A DNA stretch of 64,000 nucleotides from Pyropia yezoensis (taxonomy: Eukaryota; Rhodophyta; Bangiophyceae; Bangiales; Bangiaceae): NCBI GenBank assembly GCA_009829735.1, contig CM020620.1:26568951-26632950 (forward strand), given 5' to 3'. Shown here one piece after another: positions 43,682 to 54,364 of the stretch. A program made the position numbers and the translations under genes. Below the pieces are notes generated by a model. It was not told the origin of the DNA. It ran no database searches and saw only the letters and a list, made by a program, of their open reading frames with translations. Every line of letters begins with the position of its first letter. Positions within the stretch are counted from its first letter, which is position 1.

Positions 43682-44150
43682 TGTGGCAAAAACCACGTGC
43701 ACACACGACACCCAAGTTGGGGCGGTGTACAAGGGCTGCCTCCCGTGTCGGGGGAACCGGAAGAAGTGCAAGTCGCACACTCTCTGTCCCTGTTGTGGGG
43801 CAAACCCCCCACTGACAAACAAGAGGATGGTGTGTGGTCCAACAGTCTCTTGGTCGGGACGGGGACGCAGGGCCTAGCCCCGCTGTCCCTCCCCTTATCC
43901 CCCCAGGGTCCACTCAGAATCTCGCCCCTCAGAATCTCCCACCCCAGCACCTGCCCACCGGGCCACACGAAAATTCAAGACGATAAATGCAGAAAACCCT
44001 CAAATCCAAGTTGGATTTACTACTAAGCTAACTATCCCAAACTTAGGGAATATGGACCCAAATGCAGGGGGAGGAACGGATCAGGCTAGTGGCCTGCCGC
44101 CCCTTGCATGGCACGTGTTGCCCCCCTACCTGGGGGTCAATACTGCCACA
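43682..44150 (-). repeat. 5' LTR of the nested element
   Basis: Plus-strand ends TGTGGCA and TGCCACA are perfect 7-bp inverted termini; 469 bp; adjacent PBS on one side and TSD GGGTG on the other. Confidence 0.9.
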
Positions 44151-44155
44151 GGGTG

Positions 44156-45015
44156 AGCTGTTCCAAACCTTGGATAAGCCGGAGGGGAAGATGCTAGAGC
44201 ATTCCCCGCCGCTGAACACAAGACACCCAGGTCGACATGACCTCAAGGAGCCACTGGGTTGCCAACATGGTGAACACCAGGTGATCCGGGCTAGCCGTCA
44301 ACATGACGGAGCCGAAGTGGTCGAGCAACCGTGGCAGCAACGCCGGGAACCCGTAGGGGACCTCAACTTGAGGCCACCACTCGGGCTTCTTCGGATAGTA
44401 CAGCTCCTTACTGGCAGCAGACTGCTGCGGAAACTCAAGTTGAGCCGAGGTCACCAAGTAGGGACCTCGCCGGAAGTCCTTCTCCATCCGCACATCAAAG
44501 TGATGAGTGTGCGGATCGGCCTCATGAAGGTACGGGGGACGAGTTGCCACCGCGTCCCAAGTAAAGGTCGGCAAGTCGCCGGGACCCGGGGTAGTTCCCC
44601 CGCGGTCCACCATGGCATTGGCCCGCTGTACGTCTTCGACTTCGTCACCGTCCAGGAAGGCAAACAGGTCCGTCCTGAAGCCGGCAGGGAACCCGACCCT
44701 ACGGGGATGCTTCTCCCGTAGGCGGTCCCATACCCGACTCATCGCTGTGCCAAGTCTGCCACAGCGAAGAACAGTCAACCCCTCCTCATATAGAGGCCAA
44801 GCGGGGTAAAACCACCGCCCCAAGGCCTCACGTGGGATGACGCGGCCCGCCTCCGGGGGAGATCCCGCCGCCAACCCAAAGCCGGGTGACGCGGGAGTCC
44901 CATCCCCAGGAGCTACCGCGGAGCCCCCGCCGGAAGTCGCGGCGGGCGATACACCGTAGGAGGTGTCCTCCATACGTTCATCCAGAGAGTCTGTCTCCAC
45001 CCCCGGGGTCACCAT
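44156..45015 (-). pseudogene. Antisense ORF of the older element, truncated copy
   Basis: Starts at ATG 45015 (MVTPGVETDSLDERMEDTSY) and stays in frame for about 270 codons. A Trp codon has become TAG at 44194. The remainder is cut by the nested LTR at 44150. Protein identity to the 35,584 copy is very high. It is the 5' part of the same gene in the element that received the insertion. Confidence 0.85.
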
Positions 45016-45351
45016 GGCGCTCCCTAAGTTAGGGAGAGGTGCCCTGGCTGCAGCGGCACGAGACCCGCCTCGAGTTGACGGGGACTCGGATCGTGGGTAG
45101 ACGGGTGGCCTCCCCAGCGTGGGGCGGCCCCGTGGAAGGTGAAGGGGATGTGTTGGTGGTGGTGAAGTGAGAACCGGGGAGAGCAAGCTGCCGAGTGGGC
45201 AAGCTTGAGGAGAGGGGCGGTCAACGCGACCGCCTCCACGTCCACGTTACGTACCCTGGGGGACAGCAAGTCGCGCCCCCAACGCCGAGACGTGCGTTTA
45301 CACGCCCCCTCACAGGGCCGACCGGGTCGGTCGGAACTGAGGAGAGGGGAG

Positions 45352-45820
45352 TGTGACAGTATTGACCCCCAGGTAGGGGGGCAACACGTGCCATGCAAGG
45401 GGCGGCAGGCCACTAGCCTGATCCGTTCCTCCCCCTGCATTTGGGTCCATATTCCCTAAGTTTGGGATAGTTAGCTTAGTAGTAAATCCAACTTGGATTT
45501 GAGGGTTTTCTGCATTTATCGTCTTGAATTTTCGTGTGGCCCGGTGGGCAGGTGCTGGGGTGGGAGATTCTGAGGGGCGAGATTCTGTGGGGACCCTGGG
45601 GGGATAAGGGGAGGGACAGCGGGGCTTGGCCTAGCTTCCCCGTCCCGACCAAGAAACTGTTGGACCACACACCATCTTCTTGTTCGTCCGTGGGGGGATT
45701 GCCCCACAACAGGGATAGAGTGTGTGCGACTTGCACTTCTTCCGGTTCCCCCGACACGGGAGTCAGCCCTTGTGCACCGCCCCAACTTGGGTGTTGCGTG
45801 TGTGAGAGGTTTTTGCCACA
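45352..45820 (+). repeat. 3' LTR of the older element, opposite orientation
   Basis: 469 bp, TGTGACAG..TTTTGCCACA, reverse complement of the two nested LTRs with scattered substitutions. No PBS follows at 45821, and the antisense ORF lies on its left, so it is a 3' LTR of an element oriented on the plus strand. Confidence 0.88.
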
Positions 45821-47113
45821 CCGACGCCAGTGAGCCAAATTTGGACTCAGCATGTCTCAAATCGCACTACGATCCCCCATGAGTGATGATCCAGTTCGCG
45901 GCTCGCACCCTTACACATCACCACACAAAGCACCTCCCGAGAATCATCCTTGGGGAGGGCTACGGTCGCATCTGGGCCCAAGTCGTAGGACTATCGACTT
46001 GGTGCAGTCAGCGAAGAGCAAGAGCCTGTACGTCCGTGTGACCATGATTGAAGATTTCACCGGATCGCCTCTCCTTGCTACGTCCTGAGCCATCCCCACC
46101 CCTCTTTCCCAGAATCCTCGTCCGACCCTTAAAATTCTAGTCAATCGCAGCTGCGGAAGCTGTCGGCCTCACCGCCTCCCCGCGCCCCCCCAGCCCTCCC
46201 ACTTGCTCATGTTGACCCCCCCTCCAAGAAGTGCTTTTGATTCATCAAATCAGCCCTTGGAGCGTGTTCGGGAGGACAAATGAAGAAGGGACCAACACTC
46301 TGGGCTCATTCGACAGCGTGATCTCCCGCTCCTGGGCAAGCTGCTGCGACGTGCAAAAATATCCCGCAGGTGCAAGGAGGATTGACGAGCTACCAAATCG
46401 ATCTCACTTTAGAGTTCTTCTCAGGAACGTAAGCAGATCTTAATTGTTCATGATAGTCTCATTCGATGCCACTATCGTCAAGTTACGTAGGAGCCCCATC
46501 GCGTTCTGGTTGGTCGATGTGATGATAAGTGTAGAAATCGTTGCCTTTCGGCATGTTCTCTCGATGACTTATGTTAGAATGCTCGAGCACTCGGAAATTG
46601 GGGATGCTTCAGGTACGTTTTTGTCCGTATTTGAACTTACCGCAAGCGAAAGTACAGGATCTCCTGGTAAGCTCTCTCAGATTCTGAACAGAGTAGGCAA
46701 GTCCTGGCACGAGCTTGTTCCATATGAAGATCGCTCGCTTGACCACTCAGCGCAATCCGCCACCACCAACTGGCGCCCGATGAGGGAGCTTGTGGCTGCC
46801 GTCTCTGCGGTGGAAACCGCTTGCCATTGGATGCGTGTGGAGCACGAGCGGGGCTTGCCACACATTGCCCCCTCCACCCACCACTTTGCCTTCACCCCGC
46901 CCCCCCCCCCCACGCCCATCTCGCGCTCCCCTTCACCCCCTGGAAGCGCTCTCCCGCTCTGCCTTTTCTCCCACGGCGTCGTGTTCCGTTCCCCCCCCGC
47001 CCCCCTCCCGCCTCCCCCCTTATCCACCCCCCGCGCCCCCCCCGCTCCCCTCCATCTCCGCTCCCACTTTCCCGCACTCACGTCCTTCATTTCCCCCCTA
47101 CTGCTTTTTTGTG
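45821..47113. other. No gene recognised
   Basis: Frames here lack motifs. From about 46,870 the plus strand becomes a long pyrimidine-rich tract leading into the first tandem module. The frame 46444-47196 is open but loses protein-like composition in that tract. Confidence 0.35.
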
Positions 47114-48810
47114 CACCCCTCAGGTATGTGCGGAGGATGCCGTGGGTGGTGCATGTGAGTGGATCGGCGGGACGCAGCCGCTGTGGTGATGCATGAGGGT
47201 GCGTGGGCGGGTAGCTGCTAGCGCGGTGGTACGAGAGGGCGTGTGAAAGGGTGCCGGTTGCCGTCAGGGTGGCGGTAGGAGGAAGATACTGACAGCGCAG
47301 CACTGCTTATCGCCAGTCAAAATGTTCTTGCTTTTTTGGGAAATCCTCGAGCAAAAACCTGCATAAAACCTGCATCGACCCCCCCTCAAGCCATCATAGA
47401 CACCGCTTTTACCCCCGTTGCTTGCTTTCTGCCCATAACAGCTCAGGCGATTGATGGTCGCCACCTCCCTTGGTATATCCGGAAGCGCTCTGGGCAGGAG
47501 AGCACTCTTGTGAAGCGCAAAGAAGCGACCGACCATGGCTACGCTTGGGAGCAATAATTGAACAAACGCGTTCAAAAATCGCGCAATTTCTTGCTCTAAT
47601 TAAGCAAAATTTTGCGCGACGACAGCTTTCGAGGGTCTCCACGGAAAAATCTTTCCGCCTTGCTCGACATCTGCAACGTGAATTCTGACCAATGGAACGC
47701 TCCGTCCAGCAAACAGCAGCGCCACCGCTGTTGTCATTCGTTGACAGAACACCGACAGCGGCCGTCGTGTCGGTCATCCTGGGGGAGATTCTTTGGCCTC
47801 AGCCCATCCCCTTGATCAGAAAAGCAAAGTTCTGCTCGAGCCGCTCATTTTCGTGCTCGAGCAGAGCAAGAACTTGCACAACGAAGCAAGAGATCTGGCC
47901 AAAAATGGGCTTGTATCTTGACAGGGGATGAGCACTGCTGCGCAGGGGTGCCAGACATGCACAATTCCATGTCATGCGTTGCATTGGCGTGCAGTTACGT
48001 GCATGTGCGTTGCGTTGTCTTGCATTTACCTGCATGCTCTTAAATATTCACAGGTGTTGTACTCGCTACGCACTTTTGGCCGGTTCTTCTCGACCTCTTT
48101 CTTGTCGCTCTGGCGTCCTCCTCTCCCTCTCCACCCCCCACGCCCCCCCCTGCTCCCCTCCATCTCCTCTCCCACTTCCCCACACCCACTTTTGTCTTTT
48201 TCCCCTTACAGTTTCTTGTACACCCCTCAGGTATGTGCGAAGGGTACCATGGGTGGTGCATGTGGGTGGATCGGCGGGACGCAGCCGCTGTGGTGATGCA
48301 TGTGGGTGCGTGGGCGGGTAGCTGCTAGCGCGGTGGTACGAGAGGGCGTGTGAGAGGGTGCCGGTTGCCGTCAGGGTGGCGGTAGGAGGACGATACAGAC
48401 AGGGGTGCTAGATATGCACAGTTCCATGTCATGCGTTGCACTGGCTTGCAGTTTCCGGCATGTGCGTTGCGTTGGCTTGCATTTACCTGCATTCTCTCAA
48501 ATATTCACCAGTGTTTTACTCGCTACGCACCATTCGCCTGTTCTTTTCACTGTGTTCCTGGCCGCGCTGGCGTCCTCTCTGCCCTCCCCTCCCGCTCCCC
48601 GCTCCCCCGCTCCCCTGCACCCCCTTTCATCACCCTCCGCACCCACTCCCTCTTCCCCTCGATCATTCTGTGCACCCCTCAGGTGTGTGCAGAGGATGTC
48701 ATGAGTGGTGCTTTTGGATGGATGGGCCGGACGCAGGAGCTGTGGTGATGTAGGTGGGTGCGTCGGCGTGTGGATGCTCCCGGGGTGGTACGAGAGGGCG
48801 TGTGGGAGGG
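47114..48810 (+). repeat. Three copies of an acceptor-like tandem module
   Basis: Each copy has a long C/T tract, then CACCCCTCAG followed by GTATGTGCGGAGGATG-type sequence and a conserved CGCAGCCGCTGTGGTGATG block. Starts: 47114, 48221 and 48673. Copies 1 and 2 are about 95% alike over 170 bp; copy 3 is more diverged and shorter. Copies 2 and 3 are also preceded by a shared segment (TTCCATGTCATGCGTTGCA.., at 47,962 and 48,421; period near 456 bp). Downstream of the CAG the same frame is open in all copies (RYVRRMPWVVHV-like), but a coding role is unproven. Confidence 0.65.
47831..47865. repeat. 11-bp perfect hairpin
   Basis: TCTGCTCGAGC (47831-47841) and GCTCGAGCAGA (47855-47865) flank a 13-base loop. 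Pairing continues outward through AAGT/ACTT after a small bulge. It lies in the 47.3-47.94 kb segment between module copies 1 and 2. Confidence 0.6.
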
Positions 48811-49157
48811 AGGCGGCGGGCGTCGTGGTGCTGGTCGGGGGACGGCGAGTACGAGCGGCCGCGGGTGGGAGCACCAGCACGCGTAAGGAGTGTCTGACCG
48901 GATCCATGGAGCGGGTTGTCTGCCCACCATGTCTGGGACGGCGTGTGTCTGGGGTGGCTCAGACACTGTGGCGAGGCACTGACGTTGATGCGGCGAGTGG
49001 CTGTAACGGTGTATGTCTGTGATGTCTGTCTGTGACTGTGTCCGCGCACCAGATCAGACATCTCTAGATGGCCCGCCTCTGAAATACGTCAACAAATGCT
49101 TCGAGAAGTTGTGGAGTAAGTCATAAAATGAACCAAAATGGGTCAGAAAGTTCTCAA

Positions 49158-51715
49158 GGACGAGAACAAAAACCCAGTCACCCTGCTTGTGGACGTGTTT
49201 GCTATGCTTGACACGTTTATCACAGCTGCGTTTGTAGCGCGCTTGTGCTTTTGCCGTAGCTTCCCTTACTTTGGGGAAAGTTTCTTCCAAGTGGGACATA
49301 AATGTAGCATCCTAGGCCCTGATATGGCGTCGACCCGGGATGGCGACCAAGGGACACCAGGTGCCAGGACACGCCCGCCGTGTGGGGATGGTTCGCGGCC
49401 GTGGCCCGTGCCCGGCACTGGGATGCGGTGGACTACGTTACCCACACGTGAGAGAGGGACTTCTCATAGGTTTTTGCAGATTTGTGAGGGACTTGATCTG
49501 AGAGAAATTGAGTGTGAGATTAGTGAGGGAGAATAGAATTAGTGGTGATAGTGGCCCCCGACCTGACGAGGTTAGACTCGGGTCGGGGCCACTTGTGGTA
49601 AGGGGAGGGCTACCTGGCCAACGTGCCGAGGCTCCCCCAGATGCGCGCTAAGAGGGACAGCGAGGCGCCCTTGGCCCGCGCCCTCAGGGAAAAAGACAAC
49701 TGCGCGTTTGCTTTCCTCTTCCCCGTGTGCACTACGGTGCGTATCTGTTGGCTCTGCCAGCAGGTACGTGAGGCAACAGGCGTACCACTCTTGTAGTTCC
49801 CCTTTCTGTGTTACCTGTCCCTTTGCCCATTGGGATACGGACACGTATCTGAGAGGACCGAGTTTTATACCATAATAGACATTGCCTTGGTGGCCCGTGG
49901 AGTTCTGGTCGACGCAGGCCCATGCCTAGTTGGGATGGTTGTCTGGAGAGCCACACCGCGCATGCGGTGCGGTATGACAACGGAGAAGAGAGCTTCCCTT
50001 GTGCTCTCGTGCACCTGCGAGTTATAAGCAGTCGTCAACACTGAGATATATTGGTCCCATGTCTTGACGTGGTCACGCACATAGTGGCGCACCTGGCGCA
50101 CTATGGTATTGTTATATCGTTCCACCTGCTCGTTTTTTGGGGGGTGATAGGGTGTCGCATAGTTTGCGACAATCTCCAACATGGACAACACGCCCAAGTA
50201 TAGGACTGACGAAAACTGCAGTCCGTTGTCCGTGAGGATGGTGTCTGAAAGGCCATAAGAGGCGACTCAGTGGTCCAAGAAGGCCGATACAATGGCCATG
50301 ATGGTCACCCAGGCCTCGAGCACAGCTCGTGTCGATTTCGTGAAACGATCACAGATAACGAGGAGGTACTCGTTGCCCTCCTCCGTCTTGGGGAGAGGAC
50401 CTAGAAGGTCCATTGCCAGCGCCGAAAAGGGCTCGGTCGCTGGGAGTAGGTGCATGGCAACAGTTTGTCGCCGCTCCATGAGCCAGTTTTGGGCGCACGT
50501 TGCGCATGCGGCCACCCATCCATAGGTGTCCGCGACGATCGGCGGCCAATAGTAAAGGCGGCGAATGGTCTGACACAGTTTTCTCGCCCCCGGATGGCCA
50601 CCCATGGGCGAGTTATGCTCCCGGGTGAGGACTGCGGTCCTCAGAGTCTCTAGGATGACAACTTGCTCCATCCCGTGGATAGGCCCCTTGCGACGCAGCA
50701 CCCCATCCGCGTTGCGGAAGTATCGTGACTCCGCAGGGGCCTCCATCTCCTTCACACAAGCTTGACAAAACGAGTCATCCTGTTGGGCCTGAACCAACTC
50801 CCCCAAAGGGATGGGTACGTAAGCCTGGTTGACAGGCTGTCTAGGGTCCACCGCTCAAGCTGAGCGAGTGGCCGCCCAGACAATGGGAGTATAATCGTCT
50901 ATAGGCGTGGTGTCCAGCCCCTTTGTTTGATGGGCTGCGGGAAAGCCCATCGGCCATGGCATGTTGCCGGCCGGGCTTGTACTCAATGTCAAAGTCAAGC
51001 TCAGACAGACGCACCCGCCACCGGCTGAGGCAGGTGTTGGTACAATCCGTCTTAAAGATGGACTGTAACGCGCGGTGGTCACAAGGAACAAGAAACTTCT
51101 TCCCCTCCAGGTAGTGTCTGAGGGAGGTAACCGCCCAGACCACGCCGAGGCCCTCCAACTCGGTGTCCCCTCAGTTCTTTTCCGGTGGCAACAAGCCGCG
51201 GCTAAAGTTCCCGATAGGGAAGAAGCCTCCTCCCGTCTGCTCCTGTAGCAGTACACAACCAAGTTGGTTGTAACTGGCGTCCACATCCACTATATACCGG
51301 CCACCCAACCTGGATAACGCAAGTACCGGCGGACTGAGCAGTATGTTGTTGAGCGTCAAGTGCCTTCTGCTTCACTTCCGTTGGGGACGGTAGGTCCCTA
51401 GGCAGCGTGCTGCTGACCAAGGCGTTAAGGGGCTTTGCCCACTTGGCAAAGTCCTTTGTGAAGGGCTTGTCCATATTGCAGATGCCCAGAGAGCTTCTGA
51501 GCTGTGTCTGTGTTTTTGGATAGACGGCTAGGCGTGTTGCCTTGATGTTCTTCTCGTTGAAGCTGATGCGCCGCGGGCGGACAGCATGTCCTAGGTACTC
51601 CACCTCCTGCGTAAAGAGGTGGCACCTTGAGGGACGCACCCGCCTCCTCTAACAGACCAAAGACCTGACGTAGGTCGTCAATATGGTCCACCACAGCCCC
51701 GCCACCCGCAACCGG
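49158..51715 (-). pseudogene. pol relic of a third Ty3/gypsy copy
   Basis: From right to left: RT end (EVEYLGHAVRPRRISFNEKN), RNase H (DVDASYNQLGCVLLQ), integrase (REHNSPMGGHPG.., CATCAQN, MDLLGPLPKTEEGNEYLL) and a part of the GPY/F region ending at QGDWVFV. Several frameshifts and stops. Related to but clearly diverged from the nested element. No LTR, gag or chromodomain was found around it. Confidence 0.85.
49302..49870. mobile_element. 569-bp insertion in the third pol relic
   Basis: Flanked by CATAA (49297-49301 and 49871-49875). Removing the insert and one flank copy rejoins the integrase frame without a break, so the duplication is a real 5-bp TSD. Ends ATGTAGCATCC / GTTTTATAC are not clearly inverted. 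It contains a 13-bp hairpin with one bulged base (49550-49593, AGTGGCCCCCGACC / GGTCGGGGCCACT). Size and 5-bp TSD suggest a solo LTR of another family. Confidence 0.6.
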
Positions 51716-52798
51716 CGGGACTGACCACTGGGCGTCACGGGGCAGAAGCATAGTCGGCTCTGCCTCGCATGCAGCCGCCGCGGTGTCACCGCGTCACGGT
51801 GGGATAAGTTGCCACAGGATGACACTGCATGCGTGTCGGTAGAGGATGAACGAGTTTTGATCATGTCTGGGCGTTTTGTGTGGGTTGGCACACCACAACT
51901 GTGGTTCCGTTGAGTTCTATGGCGGGGGTGTGGGGGGGGGGGAGGGCGAGGTCGCCCCCGCTCACAGCTGCGAGGGGCGCGTTACCGCTCTGGCGTGAAG
52001 CCGCCGTCTCATCTCCGTCCCGCTACGCCATCCCGCCGCAGCGGCCATCCAAACGCCACCGCTGCCATCCGGCTGCGATCACGCCTGTCGGTCCGTGGGG
52101 TGCGAAGGGGGGGGGGGGGGAGGAGTGGAGAGGGGGGTGGCGGTCGCCCGCGTTGTCCTTCCCCCGTGTCAAGCACCCCACGCGGAAGAGTGGCGAGCCC
52201 CTCTTACATATCTACAGGTGTGATCCCCGCCCTCCCCACCCATTCCCCCCCCCGTGCACGATGCGCCGTCTCGTCATCCGTCGTCCTCCCGGTGTGCCCC
52301 CAGAAGGATGGGCGGATTCGTGGCGAGGGCCCTCGGAGGAGCGGTGGTGGCTGGAATTGGAACTTTCCGTGCCACTGCCCTGCATCGCCGAGGCCGAGAC
52401 GCCGCCGACATGAAAAGAAATAGTGTAGGCCGAAAATGAAGAAGAAAGAGGCGCTGGGCCACACCCGACCCCGACTGTCACCGCGGAAGCGCGGCTCGGT
52501 GCCTGGGTCCGCCACGCTGCCTCGTGGTCGCCGGCTGCCGCCGACACCGACGAGCCCGGCTCGGGCTGGTGGGCCACCCCCCCTACTCACCCCCCCTCCG
52601 TCCGCCCCCGTTGCCGAGACCCCTGCTGGGCTGTCGGGCTTGCCCCGGAGGACCCCTCCTGCTCCGCCGCCCGCGCGCGCCGCGCCGGTCGAGTCCGCGG
52701 CGCCCGCGGCCCTGCCTTGCGGTACCTCCTCCCACCCCGCCCTCCCCCCCGCCGCCAACCCCCCCCCCCCCCGTCCCCCCTTTGTCCCCGCCACTATC
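51716..52798. other. Mostly non-coding; one possible short ORF
   Basis: GC-rich leader region upstream of the gene at 52799, with long C-runs near 52,760-52,780. A 50-residue frame at 52261-52413 (MRRLVIRRPPGVPPEGWADS..) has no recognisable motif and is not called as a gene. Confidence 0.3.
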
Positions 52799-53773
52799 AT
52801 GCGTGGTCGGCCAAGACCCCCGCCCCCTCCCGTGGTGGTGGCGCTGCTGCTCGGCGCCGCCGCCATTGCGGTTGCCGCGACGGTCATCGCGCCCACCCCC
52901 GCCGCGGCCGACCTGCCCGCGCCGCTGCCACCAGTGCTGCCCCCGCCGCCGCTGCCGGTGCCGCCGCCGCTGGCACACGCTGTGCGGCCGCCCAACGCGT
53001 CGGCCGGGGGCGCCCGCGATGACGGCGTCGCCACCACCGCCGCCACCGCCGCCGCTGCCGCCGACGCTGCCATTGCTGCCGCCGCCGCGGGTACGGACCC
53101 TGGCGGCAGTGTTACCACCGGCGGCGGTGGCGGCGGCGGCGGCGGCCGTGGCGCTGCGGGTGCCCGCAATGGCGGCAGCGGGGTGGATGGGGGTGGGGAT
53201 GGCCGTGGCGGCGGCGGTAGCGGCGGCACCGACGGCGCCGCCGGCGCGGCTGCCCTTTCCCCCGCCGAGGTGTGCGCGAGCGCGGCGTGCGCGGTGCTGC
53301 GGTCGGCAGCCGCGTCGGCTGTCTCTTCGGCCGCGTGCCGCACCGCCCTCCACACCACCGGCCGATGTGCGCGGGAGTGCGCGGCGGCGGTGGCGGCGCC
53401 GATGGGCGCCCCCGCGTGGGCGTCGTGTACCGCCCCGTGTGAGGGCGGCTCATTTTACACCGCCGCCGTCTCCCGCTGGGCGGCGCTGTGCGCGGCGCGG
53501 GAGGAGACGCTGCTGGAGAGCGGGGCGACCAAGGTGAAGAACATTGTCACGGGGGGGGTGGAGGGCGCGGCGGGCTGGGGGGGGGCCGCCATCGCCCTCG
53601 GGGGGGGGCTGCCCTGCTTGGCACCCTCTTTTGCTTGGGGGGGGGGCTCGCCCGCCGCCTCCGCCGCCACCGCTGGGGGAGCGGCGGCGCCGGTGGTGGC
53701 GCTGCTGCGAGGAGTGGGGCGGGTGGCGGCGGGGGGGGGGGCGCCCGTGGTGGCCGCCCGGGAGGGCGTCTGA
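52799..53773 (+). CDS. Cysteine-rich secreted protein, unrecognised
   Basis: The ATG at 52799 gives a signal peptide (VVVALLLGAAAIAVAATVI), a Pro/Ala/Gly low-complexity spacer, then a compact eight-cysteine domain with spacing C-x4-C-x15-C-x9-C-x3-C-x15-C-x3-C-x16-C (from EVCASAAC to AALCAARE), which should form four disulfides and looks alpha-helical (paired Cx3C). After KVKNIVTGGVEG the rest is Gly-rich to the stop at 53773. G-runs near 53,580, 53,640 and 53,735 make the C-terminus uncertain. Another frame gives a protein-like end (KWSKSANDLSAAGG.., stop 53877) if a G-run is miscounted. 324 residues as read. Lineage-specific; function unknown. Confidence 0.55.
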   Translation: MRGRPRPPPPPVVVALLLGAAAIAVAATVIAPTPAAADLPAPLPPVLPPPPLPVPPPLAHAVRPPNASAGGARDDGVATTAATAAAAADAAIAAAAAGTDPGGSVTTGGGGGGGGGRGAAGARNGGSGVDGGGDGRGGGGSGGTDGAAGAAALSPAEVCASAACAVLRSAAASAVSSAACRTALHTTGRCARECAAAVAAPMGAPAWASCTAPCEGGSFYTAAVSRWAALCAAREETLLESGATKVKNIVTGGVEGAAGWGGAAIALGGGLPCLAPSFAWGGGSPAASAATAGGAAAPVVALLRGVGRVAAGGGAPVVAAREGV

Positions 53774-54364
53774 GCCTCTGGGGCGGCAAGTGGTCCAAGT
53801 CGGCCAACGACCTGAGCGCCGCGGGGGGGGCGGGTGTGCCGCTGCTGCCCCTTGCGGGGGGGGCGGCCCTCACATGACACACGCGCTGGAGCGGGCGGGT
53901 ACAGATGGTGTATGTATGCCTGGGCTCCTGGCTTGTGGGTAGGCCGTGCCTCCCACCACTGGGGCGCCCAGCGGGCGCGCGTCTTGACGCAAAGGGCTGC
54001 TGATGCGCGGTGCACGGGGAAGGTACGGAGGGATACGCTGCTTGTCGAAGTACAGTCTTGGTGTGTTGTCGTTGGGGTTAATGAGCCCACCAAGCAAACA
54101 GCCGAGGCCTAGCCAGTGAGCCGACCGCTACGCCCCACACTATCATGGGGTGACGACAGCGCAGCAAGTCGGGATGGTCACCCAGAGCGCTGGGTGAGCC
54201 AGCATGCAGACGGAGAAAACCAGCAGACAGACTCAAGAGACTAAAACAGAAAAAGGGGGGGAACAAGAGGGGAGCTAACAAAATATAGCAGCGCCGACAG
54301 CAGCCAGACACCACACGCACGCCCGAACACACGCAGGATACATACACCGACCAGCAAAAAACAC

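Larger units (their letters stand above)
34776..44150 (-). mobile_element. Nearly complete chromodomain Ty3/gypsy element, 9.4 kb
   Basis: Two direct LTRs of equal length (34776-35244 and 43682-44150, 469 bp each), PBS next to the right-hand (5') LTR, gag then pol (protease, RT, RNase H, integrase, chromodomain) on the minus strand, and a 5-bp duplication GGGTG (34771-34775 and 44151-44155). The LTRs differ at only a few sites (for example TCTGGC versus TGTGGC at the outer end), suggesting a fairly recent insertion. Odd features are an antisense ORF between pol and the 3' LTR, and dozens of short hairpins. Confidence 0.9.

Noticed and set aside
44194..44721. Plus-strand ORF at 44062-44721 next to the nested LTR
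   Set aside because: It is the reverse complement of the truncated antisense-ORF copy and of LTR sequence.
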